Assembly (NCBI GenBank): GCA_963778845.1
Contig: CAVZVW010000009.1
Coordinates: 1,178,001 to 1,242,000, forward strand
From: CAVZVW01 sp963778845
GTDB lineage: Bacteria > Actinomycetota > Actinomycetes > Actinomycetales > Kineosporiaceae
Reading direction: 5' to 3'
Length of the DNA stretch: 64,000 nt
The translations under genes were made by a program, and so were the position numbers. Each line of letters starts with the position of its first letter. The first letter of the stretch is position 1. The notes beneath the pieces were generated by a model. The model did no database searches and was not told the origin of the DNA. It was given only the letters and a program-made list of their open reading frames with translations. This document shows positions 33,895-44,233 of this stretch, piece by piece.

Positions 33895-35417
33895 CGGGTG
33901 GCCTCCCGCAGCTCGGCGAGAGCATCCCGGATGCACTGGGCGAGGACCTCGAGGTCCGGCATGGAGTCACGGTCGGCGTTGAGGCCGTAGAAGACGCCAC
34001 CGTCGTAGGACGTCAGGCCGACGGACAACGCCTGGCCGCGCGCGAGCGGGACGACGGGGTAAGTGGAGAGCATCCGCGCGCCCTCGAGGAAGAGCGGCTG
34101 TTGCGGGCCCGGCACGTTGGTCACGACGAGGTTGAACAGCCGCCTCGACAAGCCGCTGGCCAGCCGGGCCCCCAGCGAGTGCAGGGTGGGCGGGGCGAAG
34201 CCCGCGATGCCCGCGATGGCCGGGGCGTCGACCGCTTGGCCGGTGTCGCGGTGGACCTTGGTCTGGAAGGCCACCTGGTGCAGGCGGACGACGGGGCTCG
34301 GCTCGCCGGTCGGTAGGTCGACCAGCAGCGAGGCCACCCGGCTCCCGAGCGCCCCGGCCTGGGTCGGGTCGGCGGCGCGCACGCTCATGGGCACCAGAGC
34401 CCGGACGACGGCCGTCGGCGGTACCGACTCGCCACGGGCCAGCAGCCAGGTGCGCAGCGCCCCGGCGAGCACGGCGAGGACCACGTCGTTGACGGTGGTC
34501 GTAGCACCGGGCACGGGCGGCGGGAGCTCCGCACGACGTGTGCGTCCGTCCCCGGACGCGACCGTCGCCGCCGTCGCCGACCCACCAGAGCGCCGTTGGC
34601 CGCGCAGGGAGCGAGCCGGGCGCGGGCTGGCCTTGGCGACCACCCGGTTGCGGATGCGCCGGTACCCCTCGAGGTCCGTGCTCACCATGCAGAACGTGCG
34701 GTGCTCGGAGATGTCGCGGTTGAGCGGGCTGCGCGGCGTCGGCTTGGCGGCGGTGAACACCAGACCGCTGAGGGCCTCGGCCGTCTTGAGCGCGGTCGAG
34801 CGGAGGTCGCCGAAGCCGGCACGAACGGTCTCCACCACCGCGTTCGGGCGGCGCACGGAGTCCGCGAGCGCTCCCGCCACGAGCTCGACGAGGCTCGGCT
34901 CGGGCGAGGGGTGCCATGTGTCGGCATGGACGTCGTGCGTGCCCGGTGCGTCGTCCAGGACGACCTGCCCGAGGTCGACCGCCGAGACGCCGTCGACCAT
35001 CGCCTGGTGCACCTTCGTCACGACCGCGATGCGCCCTTCGGCGAGGCCCTCCACGAGGATCAGCTCCCACAGCGGGTGCGCCCGGTCCAGCCGCCGAGAC
35101 TGCAGGCGGCCGACGAGCTCCTGCAGCTGCTCCGCCCCTCCGGGCCGCGGGAGGGCCGAACGGCGAACGTGGTAGGTGATGTCGAAGTTCTCGTCGTCGA
35201 CCCACACCGGGTTCGCGAGGCGGCCGGGCACCCAGCGGACCCGTTGCCGGTAGCGCGGCACATAGGCGATCCGGGCTCCCACGTGGCGGATGAGAGCCTC
35301 GAAGCGAAGGCCGTCCGGAGGCGGCTGGAAGATCATCACCGAGCCGACGTGCATCGCGGTCGTCGGCTCCTCGAGGTAGAGGAACGAGACGTCGAGCGAG
35401 GAGAGCCGTTCGGCCAC
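33891..35417 (-). CDS. WS/DGAT-family O-acyltransferase with altered active-site motif
   Basis: The 508-residue product starts AERLSSLDVSFLYLEEPTTAMHVGSV, the standard N-terminus of bacterial wax-ester synthase/diacylglycerol acyltransferases, and has PLWELILVEGL, VNDVVLAVLAGALRTWL (about 280) and NVPGPQQPLFLEGARM in the C-terminal domain. The HHxxxDG active-site motif reads HQAMVDG (residues 137-143): the second histidine, catalytic by analogy with CoA-dependent acyltransferases, is glutamine. Activity may therefore be changed or lost. The GTG at 35417 is chosen because GGAGGCGGAG precedes it and homologues start there; the frame is open to 35468. M. tuberculosis has a WS/DGAT gene (Rv3234c, from memory) in the same neighbourhood. 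Confidence 0.88.
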   Translation of the reverse strand: MAERLSSLDVSFLYLEEPTTAMHVGSVMIFQPPPDGLRFEALIRHVGARIAYVPRYRQRVRWVPGRLANPVWVDDENFDITYHVRRSALPRPGGAEQLQELVGRLQSRRLDRAHPLWELILVEGLAEGRIAVVTKVHQAMVDGVSAVDLGQVVLDDAPGTHDVHADTWHPSPEPSLVELVAGALADSVRRPNAVVETVRAGFGDLRSTALKTAEALSGLVFTAAKPTPRSPLNRDISEHRTFCMVSTDLEGYRRIRNRVVAKASPRPARSLRGQRRSGGSATAATVASGDGRTRRAELPPPVPGATTTVNDVVLAVLAGALRTWLLARGESVPPTAVVRALVPMSVRAADPTQAGALGSRVASLLVDLPTGEPSPVVRLHQVAFQTKVHRDTGQAVDAPAIAGIAGFAPPTLHSLGARLASGLSRRLFNLVVTNVPGPQQPLFLEGARMLSTYPVVPLARGQALSVGLTSYDGGVFYGLNADRDSMPDLEVLAQCIRDALAELREATR

Positions 35418-35483
35418 CTCCGCCTCCTCCTCCTCCACCGAGCTCGTCGAATCATGCCATCGTGCCACCGTGCGCGTGGCCCT

Positions 35484-36212
35484 TCAGCGCAGTGGTCTGC
35501 CGAACAGCTCCTCGAGCTCGGTGAGCGTCTGGGCGAAGCCCTGGTGCAGCACGCCCACCATGCCGCTCGCCCGGGCCCCCTCGACGTTGTGCGGCAGGTC
35601 GTCGACCATCACGCACTGGGCAGGCACGAGACCGATCGCGTCGGCGGTGTGGACGTAGATCACCGCGTCGGGCTTGCGCATCCCGACGCGACCGGAGATC
35701 ACGACCGCGTCGAACATGCCGTCCCAGAGCCGCTCGGGGTAGTGGTCGCCCCAGGAGTTCGACAGGAGCGCGGTGCGGATGCCGCTGCCGCGGGCCCGTG
35801 AGACCAAGGCGGCCATGTCGTCGTCCAGCCGGGCGAGACCGCCCAGCATGCGGTCCAGCAGGCCGGCCGCCTCCACGGGTGAGCCCTGCTCGGTGAGGGC
35901 TCGGGCGAGACGGGCCTCGAAGTCCGCCGGCGACATCTCGCCGCGCTCGAGGAGGTGGACCGGCGACGAGCCCGCAGGGCCGGTGTCGAATGCTTGCTCC
36001 AGCGCGGCGTAGACGTTGTCGACATCGCCCGCGGGCTCCCCTGCCGCACGTGGGCCCACCCACGCCTGCATGACCGCCCGGAAATGCCCGTAGTCGACTC
36101 CGTCGGTGCGGGCCCAGTGGGCCATCGCGTCGGGCAGCGGTGCCGTCAGGACGCCGCCCCAGTCGACGACGAGACCGAGCAGGGCGGCGTGGTCGGAGGG
36201 TTCCGTGGGCAT
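35484..36212 (-). CDS. HAD-superfamily hydrolase (subfamily IA, epoxide-hydrolase N-domain-like)
   Basis: The 242-residue product has motif I GLVVDWGGVLTAPL (Asp17), a helical cap (about 25-115), motif II ALLSNSWGDH, a motif III lysine in SGRVGMRKPDAVIY and motif IV VMVDDLPHNVEGA. Motif I reads DWGG, so the second aspartate normally used by phosphatases is glycine, as in the DFGGVLT group related to the epoxide hydrolase N-domain. The substrate is unknown. It sits between the CpaE-like gene (nine bases upstream) and the WS/DGAT gene (66 bases downstream) in a long same-strand run. Confidence 0.85.
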   Translation of the reverse strand: MPTEPSDHAALLGLVVDWGGVLTAPLPDAMAHWARTDGVDYGHFRAVMQAWVGPRAAGEPAGDVDNVYAALEQAFDTGPAGSSPVHLLERGEMSPADFEARLARALTEQGSPVEAAGLLDRMLGGLARLDDDMAALVSRARGSGIRTALLSNSWGDHYPERLWDGMFDAVVISGRVGMRKPDAVIYVHTADAIGLVPAQCVMVDDLPHNVEGARASGMVGVLHQGFAQTLTELEELFGRPLR

Positions 36213-36221
36213 GCGTCAACT

Positions 36222-37550
36222 CTAGGAGCCGCGCCGGTGCGCCCCGGATGCAGGAGCCCGAGCACCCGCGCCCGCAAGCCCGGTCGCGAGCTCGGCCAGG
36301 GCGAGCCTGGCCGCCGATCGCGGGGCGCATTCAGTGAGGCTTCGGCCGAGCAGCATCGCCTCGTCCAGTGCCGGCCGGTCGTCAGGCACCAGGACCGGGT
36401 CGCTGACCCCGGCGTAGCGGGCCAGAGCCTGCTTGATCCGCCGGTTCGGGTCGGGGCCCACCGCGGCGGCTCGCACCTTCGTGACGACGACGCGAGGGTC
36501 GGGAGCCGCACCGCCCCCACGTGAGCGCAGCACGGGCCTGAGGTCCTGCATCCCTCGGACGAGGCGCTGCAGCCCGACGGGGTCGGCGGCACCGACAGCG
36601 AGCACGGCATCGGCCGCGCGCAGCGCCGACAGCGAGGCCTGGCTGCGTCGAGGCACGTGGTCGGGCCCTGCGTCGTCGTCGGGATCGAGCGCGAAGCCGC
36701 AGTCGACGACCGTCCATGCGGCGATCTCGCGGGCGCGCTGCCAGACCACCTCGAGGGCGGACGGGCGAAGCTCCGGCCACCGGCTGGGGCGCGGCAGCCC
36801 CGTGAGCACCCGCAACCGGTGCACCACCAGCGGTGCGAGGGCGACCAGGCGCGCGACATCCAGCACTCCCTGGCCCGCCGCGCGTGCGGCAGCGGCGAGA
36901 CCGGCCGTCTCGTCGAGCAGGCCGAGTGTCTGGGCCACCCCGGCGGCATAGGTGTCGGCATCGACGAGCAGCGTCGCCACGCCCGACGCGGCCAGCTCCG
37001 AGGCCACCGTGACCGCCACGGTGGTGCGCCCCGGAGCGCCTACCGGCCCCCACACGGCGAGAAGGCGGCCGCCGCGTGGGGCGAGCGGGGCGCCCTTCGT
37101 GCGGCCGACGGCCTCCGCCGTGCGACCGACGCCCTCCACCAGACCCCTGCGTTCGGGTGGCGGGGCGTCGTGCTCCGCCGCGAGACCGACGCGTTCCTCC
37201 ACGGCCGCGACCAGGGCAGCCTCGACGTCGGCGGCCGGTGCGTCCGCCGCGACCAGCCGAGGCACGCCGAGGCGGGCCAACCGCAGGCCCGAGCCCGGGT
37301 GACCGGGATCGGTGAGCCCGACCACGGCCGTCCCCGTCGCGAGAAGGGTCGCGACGGCGTCCCTGTCCAGCCGGTCGAGGTCGGCCGACACGAGGGCGAC
37401 CCGGCCGAGCCCGGCACCGGCGGCTGCGATCAGCTCCGCGAGGTCGGCGCATCGGCGCACGACCCGCACATCGGAGGCCGCAGTCCCCATCGTGCTCACC
37501 AGCGACGCCTCCCAGGGTCCGGTCACGGCGACGAGCACCGGGACGGTCAC
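36222..37550 (-). CDS. CpaE-like MinD/ParA-family protein with degenerate P-loop
   Basis: The 442-residue protein has an N-terminal receiver-like domain (about 1-110: VALVSADLDRLDRDAVATLL, GTAVVGLTDPGHPG) and a C-terminal MinD-type domain (about 155 on: RLLAVWGPVGAPGRTTVAVT, VATLLVDADTYAAGVAQTLG, WTVVDCGFAL). This is the CpaE layout, a polarity/localisation factor of Tad pili. The deviant Walker A reads GPVGAPGRTT: both signature lysines are absent (Arg replaces the usual GKT lysine), so ATP hydrolysis is doubtful. GTG at 37550, two bases after the CpaB-like stop. It probably works with the tad cluster at the left end, about 32 kb away. Confidence 0.8.
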   Translation of the reverse strand: MTVPVLVAVTGPWEASLVSTMGTAASDVRVVRRCADLAELIAAAGAGLGRVALVSADLDRLDRDAVATLLATGTAVVGLTDPGHPGSGLRLARLGVPRLVAADAPAADVEAALVAAVEERVGLAAEHDAPPPERRGLVEGVGRTAEAVGRTKGAPLAPRGGRLLAVWGPVGAPGRTTVAVTVASELAASGVATLLVDADTYAAGVAQTLGLLDETAGLAAAARAAGQGVLDVARLVALAPLVVHRLRVLTGLPRPSRWPELRPSALEVVWQRAREIAAWTVVDCGFALDPDDDAGPDHVPRRSQASLSALRAADAVLAVGAADPVGLQRLVRGMQDLRPVLRSRGGGAAPDPRVVVTKVRAAAVGPDPNRRIKQALARYAGVSDPVLVPDDRPALDEAMLLGRSLTECAPRSAARLALAELATGLAGAGARAPASGAHRRGS

Positions 37551-37552
37551 GC

Positions 37553-38209
37553 TCAGCCCCCCCAGGCCGCAGCGCTGCCGGGTACCGGGACCAGTGCGAG
37601 CCGGGCATCGTTGGCGAGAGCGTCCAGCACCTGCGGAAGCTCGGCGTCGTCAAGGAGGACGGCGACACCCGTCGCCCGGACCGCCGAGAGCGCGCCCGAT
37701 GCGGAGTCGACCGACTGGACCGGCGCTGCGACCGCGATCCGTGCCGGTGGGGTGTAGGCGCCGGTCCCCGCTGTGCGGTCTCGGCGGGACACCCAGACGT
37801 CCACCGAGGCGCCAGGGCGAAGGCCGGCGGGGACGACGCCGTCGACGGGGATGGTGACCGGACGCCGTGCAAGAACGCTTGCCGGGGCCACCGCGGAGCG
37901 CGGCACCAGCTCTCCCGAACCCACCGTCCGCAGCAGGAGCACGCCCTCGGGGAACGGTCTCGCCGCGTCGAAGTAGGCAGACGAGACGCCCGCGAGGTGC
38001 ACCCAGACGACGGCGACGTTCCCGCGCGACAATGCCTGACCCGGTGCCAGCGTCGAGCGGGCGACCCACACCGGTCGGGTGTCGTCCGCGGCCGCCACGA
38101 GACGGGTGCAGAGCAGCACCGACACCAGGACGAGCAGGACACCCACGATAAGCCGCGGATCCCGCCACGACGGACGGCGCAGCCGCGCCGCCTGCCCCGA
38201 GCTGCTCAC
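37553..38209 (-). CDS. SAF-domain CpaB/RcpC-like pilus assembly protein
   Basis: The 218-residue product has a short basic N-terminus, a membrane helix (LIVGVLLVLVSVLLCTRLVAA, about 20-40), a SAF domain (WVARSTLAPGQALSRGNVAVV ... LLLRTVGSGELVPRSAVAP) and a beta-rich region beginning VTIPVDGVVPAGLRPGASVDVWV. This matches the CpaB/RcpC family, periplasmic parts of Flp pilus machines, in the shortened actinobacterial form. The GTG at 38209 is preferred; an ATG at 38251 is also in frame. It is the first gene of a run with the CpaE-like gene and is divergent from a small excisionase-type regulator. Confidence 0.8.
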   Translation of the reverse strand: MSSSGQAARLRRPSWRDPRLIVGVLLVLVSVLLCTRLVAAADDTRPVWVARSTLAPGQALSRGNVAVVWVHLAGVSSAYFDAARPFPEGVLLLRTVGSGELVPRSAVAPASVLARRPVTIPVDGVVPAGLRPGASVDVWVSRRDRTAGTGAYTPPARIAVAAPVQSVDSASGALSAVRATGVAVLLDDAELPQVLDALANDARLALVPVPGSAAAWGG

Positions 38210-38387
38210 GAGTGCACTCCATCGACGTTCGGGCGTCCGATCGGGGCACATCCTGGCAGATTGGACACCCATGGCACGCGGCTCCCGAGGGTGCCTGTGG
38301 ACGACTGCGGCCGCTGTGCAGCGAGTGCATGCGAAACTGGCCCCCGACCCGGCCCAGGCCCACCGCAGCCACTCCACGGAGGTCGAG

Positions 38388-38603
38388 GTGCCACCTCGGT
38401 TCTTGCAGCTGTCCGACGTCGCGGAGACCCTCAACGTCTCAGCACGCCAGGCGTACGCCCTCGTGAACTCCGGCGAGCTCGCCGCGATCCGGGTGCGAGG
38501 CCAGTGGCGCATCGAGGCCAGCGAGCTGGAGGCATACATCCAGCGCCAGTACGCGGAGACGCGGCAGGCCGCCCAGCAACGCCAGGAGGTCCCGCCCGCC
38601 TGA
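38388..38603 (+). CDS. Excisionase-family helix-turn-helix DNA-binding protein
   Basis: The 71-residue protein PPRFLQLSDVAETLNVSARQAYALVNSGELAAIRVRGQWRI is a winged helix-turn-helix of the MerR/excisionase type (LSDVAETLNVSARQAYALVNSG is the helix pair, RVRGQWRIEASEL the wing). Similar small proteins, such as BldC, are regulators in Actinobacteria rather than phage excisionases, and no integrase or attachment site is near. GTG at 38388 has GGAGG five bases upstream. It is divergent from the CpaB-like gene, so it may control that operon; this is inference. An eight-copy repeat array follows its stop. Confidence 0.83.
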   Translation: MPPRFLQLSDVAETLNVSARQAYALVNSGELAAIRVRGQWRIEASELEAYIQRQYAETRQAAQQRQEVPPA

Positions 38604-38628
38604 ATCCCGGTCCATCGGGCGAGGCCAG

Positions 38629-38757
38629 CCTTCCCTCAGACCAGCCTTCCCTCAGACCAGCCTTCCCTCAGACCAGGCCTTCCCTCAGACCAGGCCTTCC
38701 CTCAGACCAGGCCTTCCCTCAGACCAGGCCTTCCCTCAGACAGGCCTTCCCTGAGAC
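38629..38757. repeat. 16/17-bp minisatellite array, eight copies
   Basis: CCTTCCCTCAGACCAG (with or without one more G) starts at 38629, 38645, 38661, 38678, 38695, 38712, 38729 and 38745. The first units are 16 bases, the later ones mostly 17, and the last has one substitution. It fills the gap between two convergent stop codons (38603 and 38768) and has no spacers, so it is not CRISPR. Confidence 0.95.
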
Positions 38758-38767
38758 CGGCACTGGC

Positions 38768-39352
38768 TCACGACAGCCCGTCGCCTGCGGAGAGGGCCGT
38801 CACCTCGACGATCGCGACGAAAGGGACCGACCGGGTCTCGGCCGTGTCCTGGCGCTGCGGGCCGTCGGCGGTCAGGCATAGGTCGATGTGGTCGGCTCCC
38901 ACGCGGTCCACCCTGCCGGTCAGCACCACGCCACCCGTCACCCAGACCCTCACCACGCAACGCCGTGCAGCAAGACCTCGCAGAACCGTGCCGATACCGA
39001 GCCGACGCGCCAGGCCGTCGTCCTCTCCGCTCGCCGCCCCGGACATGCCGACCACGCCGGATACGGCGCTCAAGGGCACCAGCCGCTCAGCTCTCGCGCC
39101 GCCCTCGTGCGCGACGCTGCCCGTGCACAGGAGAACCCAGTCCGCCCCCACATCGGTCACCACCCCTCTCGCGGGGCCGACCGCGGCTCGGTGCAGCGTG
39201 ATGCTGCGCCCATGCTGGGCACGCAGGCGGTCCGCCAGGCGCAGGCCCGCGCGCTCCGCACGCGTGAGGTCGGCCACCTCCTGGTCGAACTCAGCCCGCT
39301 CCTCCGCCTCGACCTGTGCCTCCATGTCGTCGAAGAGCGCGTCCCACCGCAT
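38768..39352 (-). CDS. Conserved hypothetical protein
   Basis: This 194-residue soluble protein has a charged N-terminal helix (MRWDALFDDMEAQVEAEERAEFDQEVADLTRAERA), then two similar beta-rich halves: GRSITLHRAAVGPARGVVTDVGADWVLL and RRCVVRVWVTGGVVLTGRVDRVGADHIDLCL. The repeated G-V-V/D-x-V-G-A-D pattern suggests two Sm/LSm-like small barrels. I do not recognise a named family; it looks like a conserved actinobacterial protein usually annotated as hypothetical. ATG at 39352. Its stop faces the minisatellite array. It is divergent from the LysM protein gene. Confidence 0.75.
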   Translation of the reverse strand: MRWDALFDDMEAQVEAEERAEFDQEVADLTRAERAGLRLADRLRAQHGRSITLHRAAVGPARGVVTDVGADWVLLCTGSVAHEGGARAERLVPLSAVSGVVGMSGAASGEDDGLARRLGIGTVLRGLAARRCVVRVWVTGGVVLTGRVDRVGADHIDLCLTADGPQRQDTAETRSVPFVAIVEVTALSAGDGLS

Positions 39353-39561
39353 CGCCGAAGGCTAGCGAGGCCGCGTGGGGACGCCAGCCCGCGCTCCACA
39401 CCCCGCACGATCCTGCGGTGGGCACGGCGCACCCCCTCTCTCGGGGCCCCGCGAAAGTTCCCATGGGTCGGATGTATCTGAGCGCTCACCAGTGACTCTG
39501 CTTGTCCACAGGCGCCCCTCACGACTGGACAGAGCGAGCGGCCCTGGGTAGACCTTCGCCT

Positions 39562-40704
39562 GTGAACGCCATTAATCGTCATGGATCGCTAACGATTGAC
39601 ATCAACCGCCACGGCTGCTCTCCCGCATCAGCCGCGCGTCGCACGCGGGCAGTACTCGCATGTCTCGTCGGCGCCGTCACCATCGGCGGGGGCCTCGTCG
39701 TGACAGCGCGAGCGACGTCCGCCGCCTGGTCGGCGTGCCACTCGGGAGGTCTCGCCCGACCCGAGGACGTTGCCGGCTTCGCGGCAGGGCTATGCGCGCT
39801 CATCGTGGAGGCATGGCTGGCCGCCGCCGTGCTCTGGGCCGGCGCGAGTGCCCTCGTACCGGTCGGGGCTGGGCTGCTCAGCGGCGCGGTCGCGGTACCC
39901 GCACCCGCAGTGCTGCGTCGACTGGTGGCCGGCGCTGTCGGCATCGCAATCCTCGGAGTGGGGCCGGCGGCTGCGGCCGCCGATGGCCGAGGACCAGGAG
40001 GGGTGGCGCGGGTGCTACCCGCCTCCGCCGCACACGCACAACCCGACAGGAGGCTGGGGGCCCTCCCGGCCGCCGTCGCCGCGCACCCGGGACCCGAAGG
40101 CGTCGATCGGGCGTGGCCCGCCGCAGCCACGGAACATCCCCAACCCGCTGAGACGCTGCCGTCCCTGGCTCCCTCCCCTGCCGACCAGCGGCGTCCGACT
40201 CAGGAGCGGGGATGGGCCACCGCGTGGTGGCCCGCACGGCCGGGTCCTCAAGCGCCGCAGCCCGGCCGGACCGAGCCCGCCGGGTGGGTCCCAAGGACCG
40301 ACCCCGCGGGGTGGGTACCAAGTACCGACCCCACGCGGTGGGTACCAAGTACCGACCCCGCGCGGTGGGTGCCAAGGACCCACCCCGCGGGGTGGGTGCC
40401 AAGGCCTGCGGCCCCTGCCCTCCGACCGGGTGCCCGCTCGACCGAGGTGGTCGTGCGACGCGGTGACACTCTCTGGCGGCTCGCCGGGCGCGAGCTCGGC
40501 CCCGGAGCCCCCGCGTCCCGGATCGCAGCTCGCTGGCCGCGCTGGTTCCTGCTGAACCGGGCCGTCATCGGCACCGACCCCGACCTGCTGCTCCCCGGCC
40601 AGCGGCTGCGATCTCCCGCCCAGCAACCAACACCCCTGCAAACCCCACCCCTGCAAACCCCACCCCTGCAAACCCCACCCCTGCGAACGAAGGCGACCCG
40701 GTGA
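39562..40704 (+). CDS. Membrane-anchored LysM protein with repeat stalk
   Basis: The 380-residue product has three hydrophobic segments (AVLACLVGAVTIGGGLVV, FAAGLCALIVEAWLAAAVLWAGASAL, LVAGAVGIAILGVGPAAAA), a long proline-rich stalk with five 9-residue repeats (GWVPRTDPA-like, 40282-40416), and a C-terminal LysM domain (VVVRRGDTLWRLAGRELGPG ... DPDLLLPGQRL). LysM binds peptidoglycan or chitin glycan, so it probably links membrane and wall. It ends in four PLQTP-type repeats. GTG at 39562 is the only reasonable start, but no ribosome-binding site is seen. The first codons lie in an unusually AT-rich stretch containing AATCGT-N12-ACGATT. It is co-translated with the next gene (GTGA overlap). 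Confidence 0.8.
   Translation: MNAINRHGSLTIDINRHGCSPASAARRTRAVLACLVGAVTIGGGLVVTARATSAAWSACHSGGLARPEDVAGFAAGLCALIVEAWLAAAVLWAGASALVPVGAGLLSGAVAVPAPAVLRRLVAGAVGIAILGVGPAAAAADGRGPGGVARVLPASAAHAQPDRRLGALPAAVAAHPGPEGVDRAWPAAATEHPQPAETLPSLAPSPADQRRPTQERGWATAWWPARPGPQAPQPGRTEPAGWVPRTDPAGWVPSTDPTRWVPSTDPARWVPRTHPAGWVPRPAAPALRPGARSTEVVVRRGDTLWRLAGRELGPGAPASRIAARWPRWFLLNRAVIGTDPDLLLPGQRLRSPAQQPTPLQTPPLQTPPLQTPPLRTKATR
40282..40416 (+). repeat. In-frame 27-bp tandem repeat, five copies
   Basis: Units encode GWVPRTDPA, GWVPSTDPT, RWVPSTDPA, RWVPRTHPA and GWVPRPAAP in the stalk of the LysM protein. Confidence 0.92.
40633..40692 (+). repeat. In-frame 15-bp tandem repeat at the 3' end of the LysM gene
   Basis: CCCCTGCAAACCCCA is repeated at 40633, 40648 and 40663, with a degenerate fourth copy at 40678, encoding PLQTP units within 15 codons of the stop. 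Confidence 0.92.
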
Positions 40705-41309
40705 CGAGCGTCCCCGTGTTGGGCCTGGCGCCCATCGACACCGTCCATATCGAGGCAGCACCGGCGCCGTTGCGACGGCTCGCCCTACCTGTGACAGAGC
40801 CACGGCCGGCGCTCCGGCTGCTGCCGAGTGAGTCACGGGAACCGGGGGTCGCGACGCAGGGCGAGCTCATGCTGGTCACCTCGCCCGTCGTCCTGGCGCC
40901 CGCGCTGACGCCAGCCGCCACCCCAGCCCTGGAGCCGACGACGGGGGCGATGGGTCGCGCTCAGGACGCCTTGGGCCGGCATCCTGAGCCGCGCCTGTGG
41001 ACCGCCCAGTTCGTCCAGGCCGCCCTCGAGGTGTGCGCCGGCGTACGGCCCGCGGTCCAGCTCGTGCGCTGGACCACCGCCGACGTGCAGGCCACGCTTG
41101 CCCGTCGGGGGTCCCTGGCCTCGCACGGCCGCGCACCGAGCATGGCCGGCAGGGCCACGTTCGTGCGAAGCGTCCATCTGTGCGCGCCGGCTGAGGGCGT
41201 CTGGGAGGCCTGCTGCGTGGTGGGCGGCGCGGCCCGCCTGCGCGCGGTCGCGGTGCGGGTTGAGCGGTTCGAGAGCCGCTGGCGCTGCACGGCCTTCGAG
41301 ACCTGCTGA
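40701..41309 (+). CDS. Rv3235-family protein (DUF6459)
   Basis: The 202-residue protein has a proline/alanine-rich N-terminal half and a C-terminal domain WTAQFVQAALEVCAGVRPAVQLVRWTTADVQATLARRG ... FVRSVHLCAPAEGVWEACCVVGGAARLRAVAVRVERFESRWRC. This domain, with RPxxQLxRWTxxxVxxxL and VxVCxPxxGxxEAxVVV-like segments, matches the Rv3235 family found upstream of secA in many Actinobacteria. Its function is unknown. The GTG at 40701 overlaps the stop of the LysM gene; it converges with secA, nine bases away. Confidence 0.83.
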   Translation: MTSVPVLGLAPIDTVHIEAAPAPLRRLALPVTEPRPALRLLPSESREPGVATQGELMLVTSPVVLAPALTPAATPALEPTTGAMGRAQDALGRHPEPRLWTAQFVQAALEVCAGVRPAVQLVRWTTADVQATLARRGSLASHGRAPSMAGRATFVRSVHLCAPAEGVWEACCVVGGAARLRAVAVRVERFESRWRCTAFETC

Positions 41310-41318
41310 AGCCTCTCC

Positions 41319-44048
<2,730 letters not shown>

Positions 44049-44233
44049 GCGGACTACTCCCAGCACTCGACCTGCACTCGACCTGCCGTCCCGGCACCGT
44101 TCGGCACCGTTCGACTCGACAGCCTTCGCGACATCGTAGTTGCCGGTGGCTCCGCCTCGGGCGTGACGGGGGCCGAAGCCCACAGTCCGGCTGGTCGTTG
44201 CCGTGGGCCGCTCGACCCGCGAGGCTGCCGACC

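Noticed and set aside
38388..38603. Phage or integrative-element excisionase
   Set aside because: No integrase, attachment site or other mobile gene is near. Small MerR/excisionase-fold proteins are common chromosomal regulators in Actinobacteria.
38629..38757. CRISPR array
   Set aside because: Repeats are directly adjacent with no unique spacers, and no cas genes exist in the window. The same holds for the arrays at 25286, 32331, 47308 and 63187.
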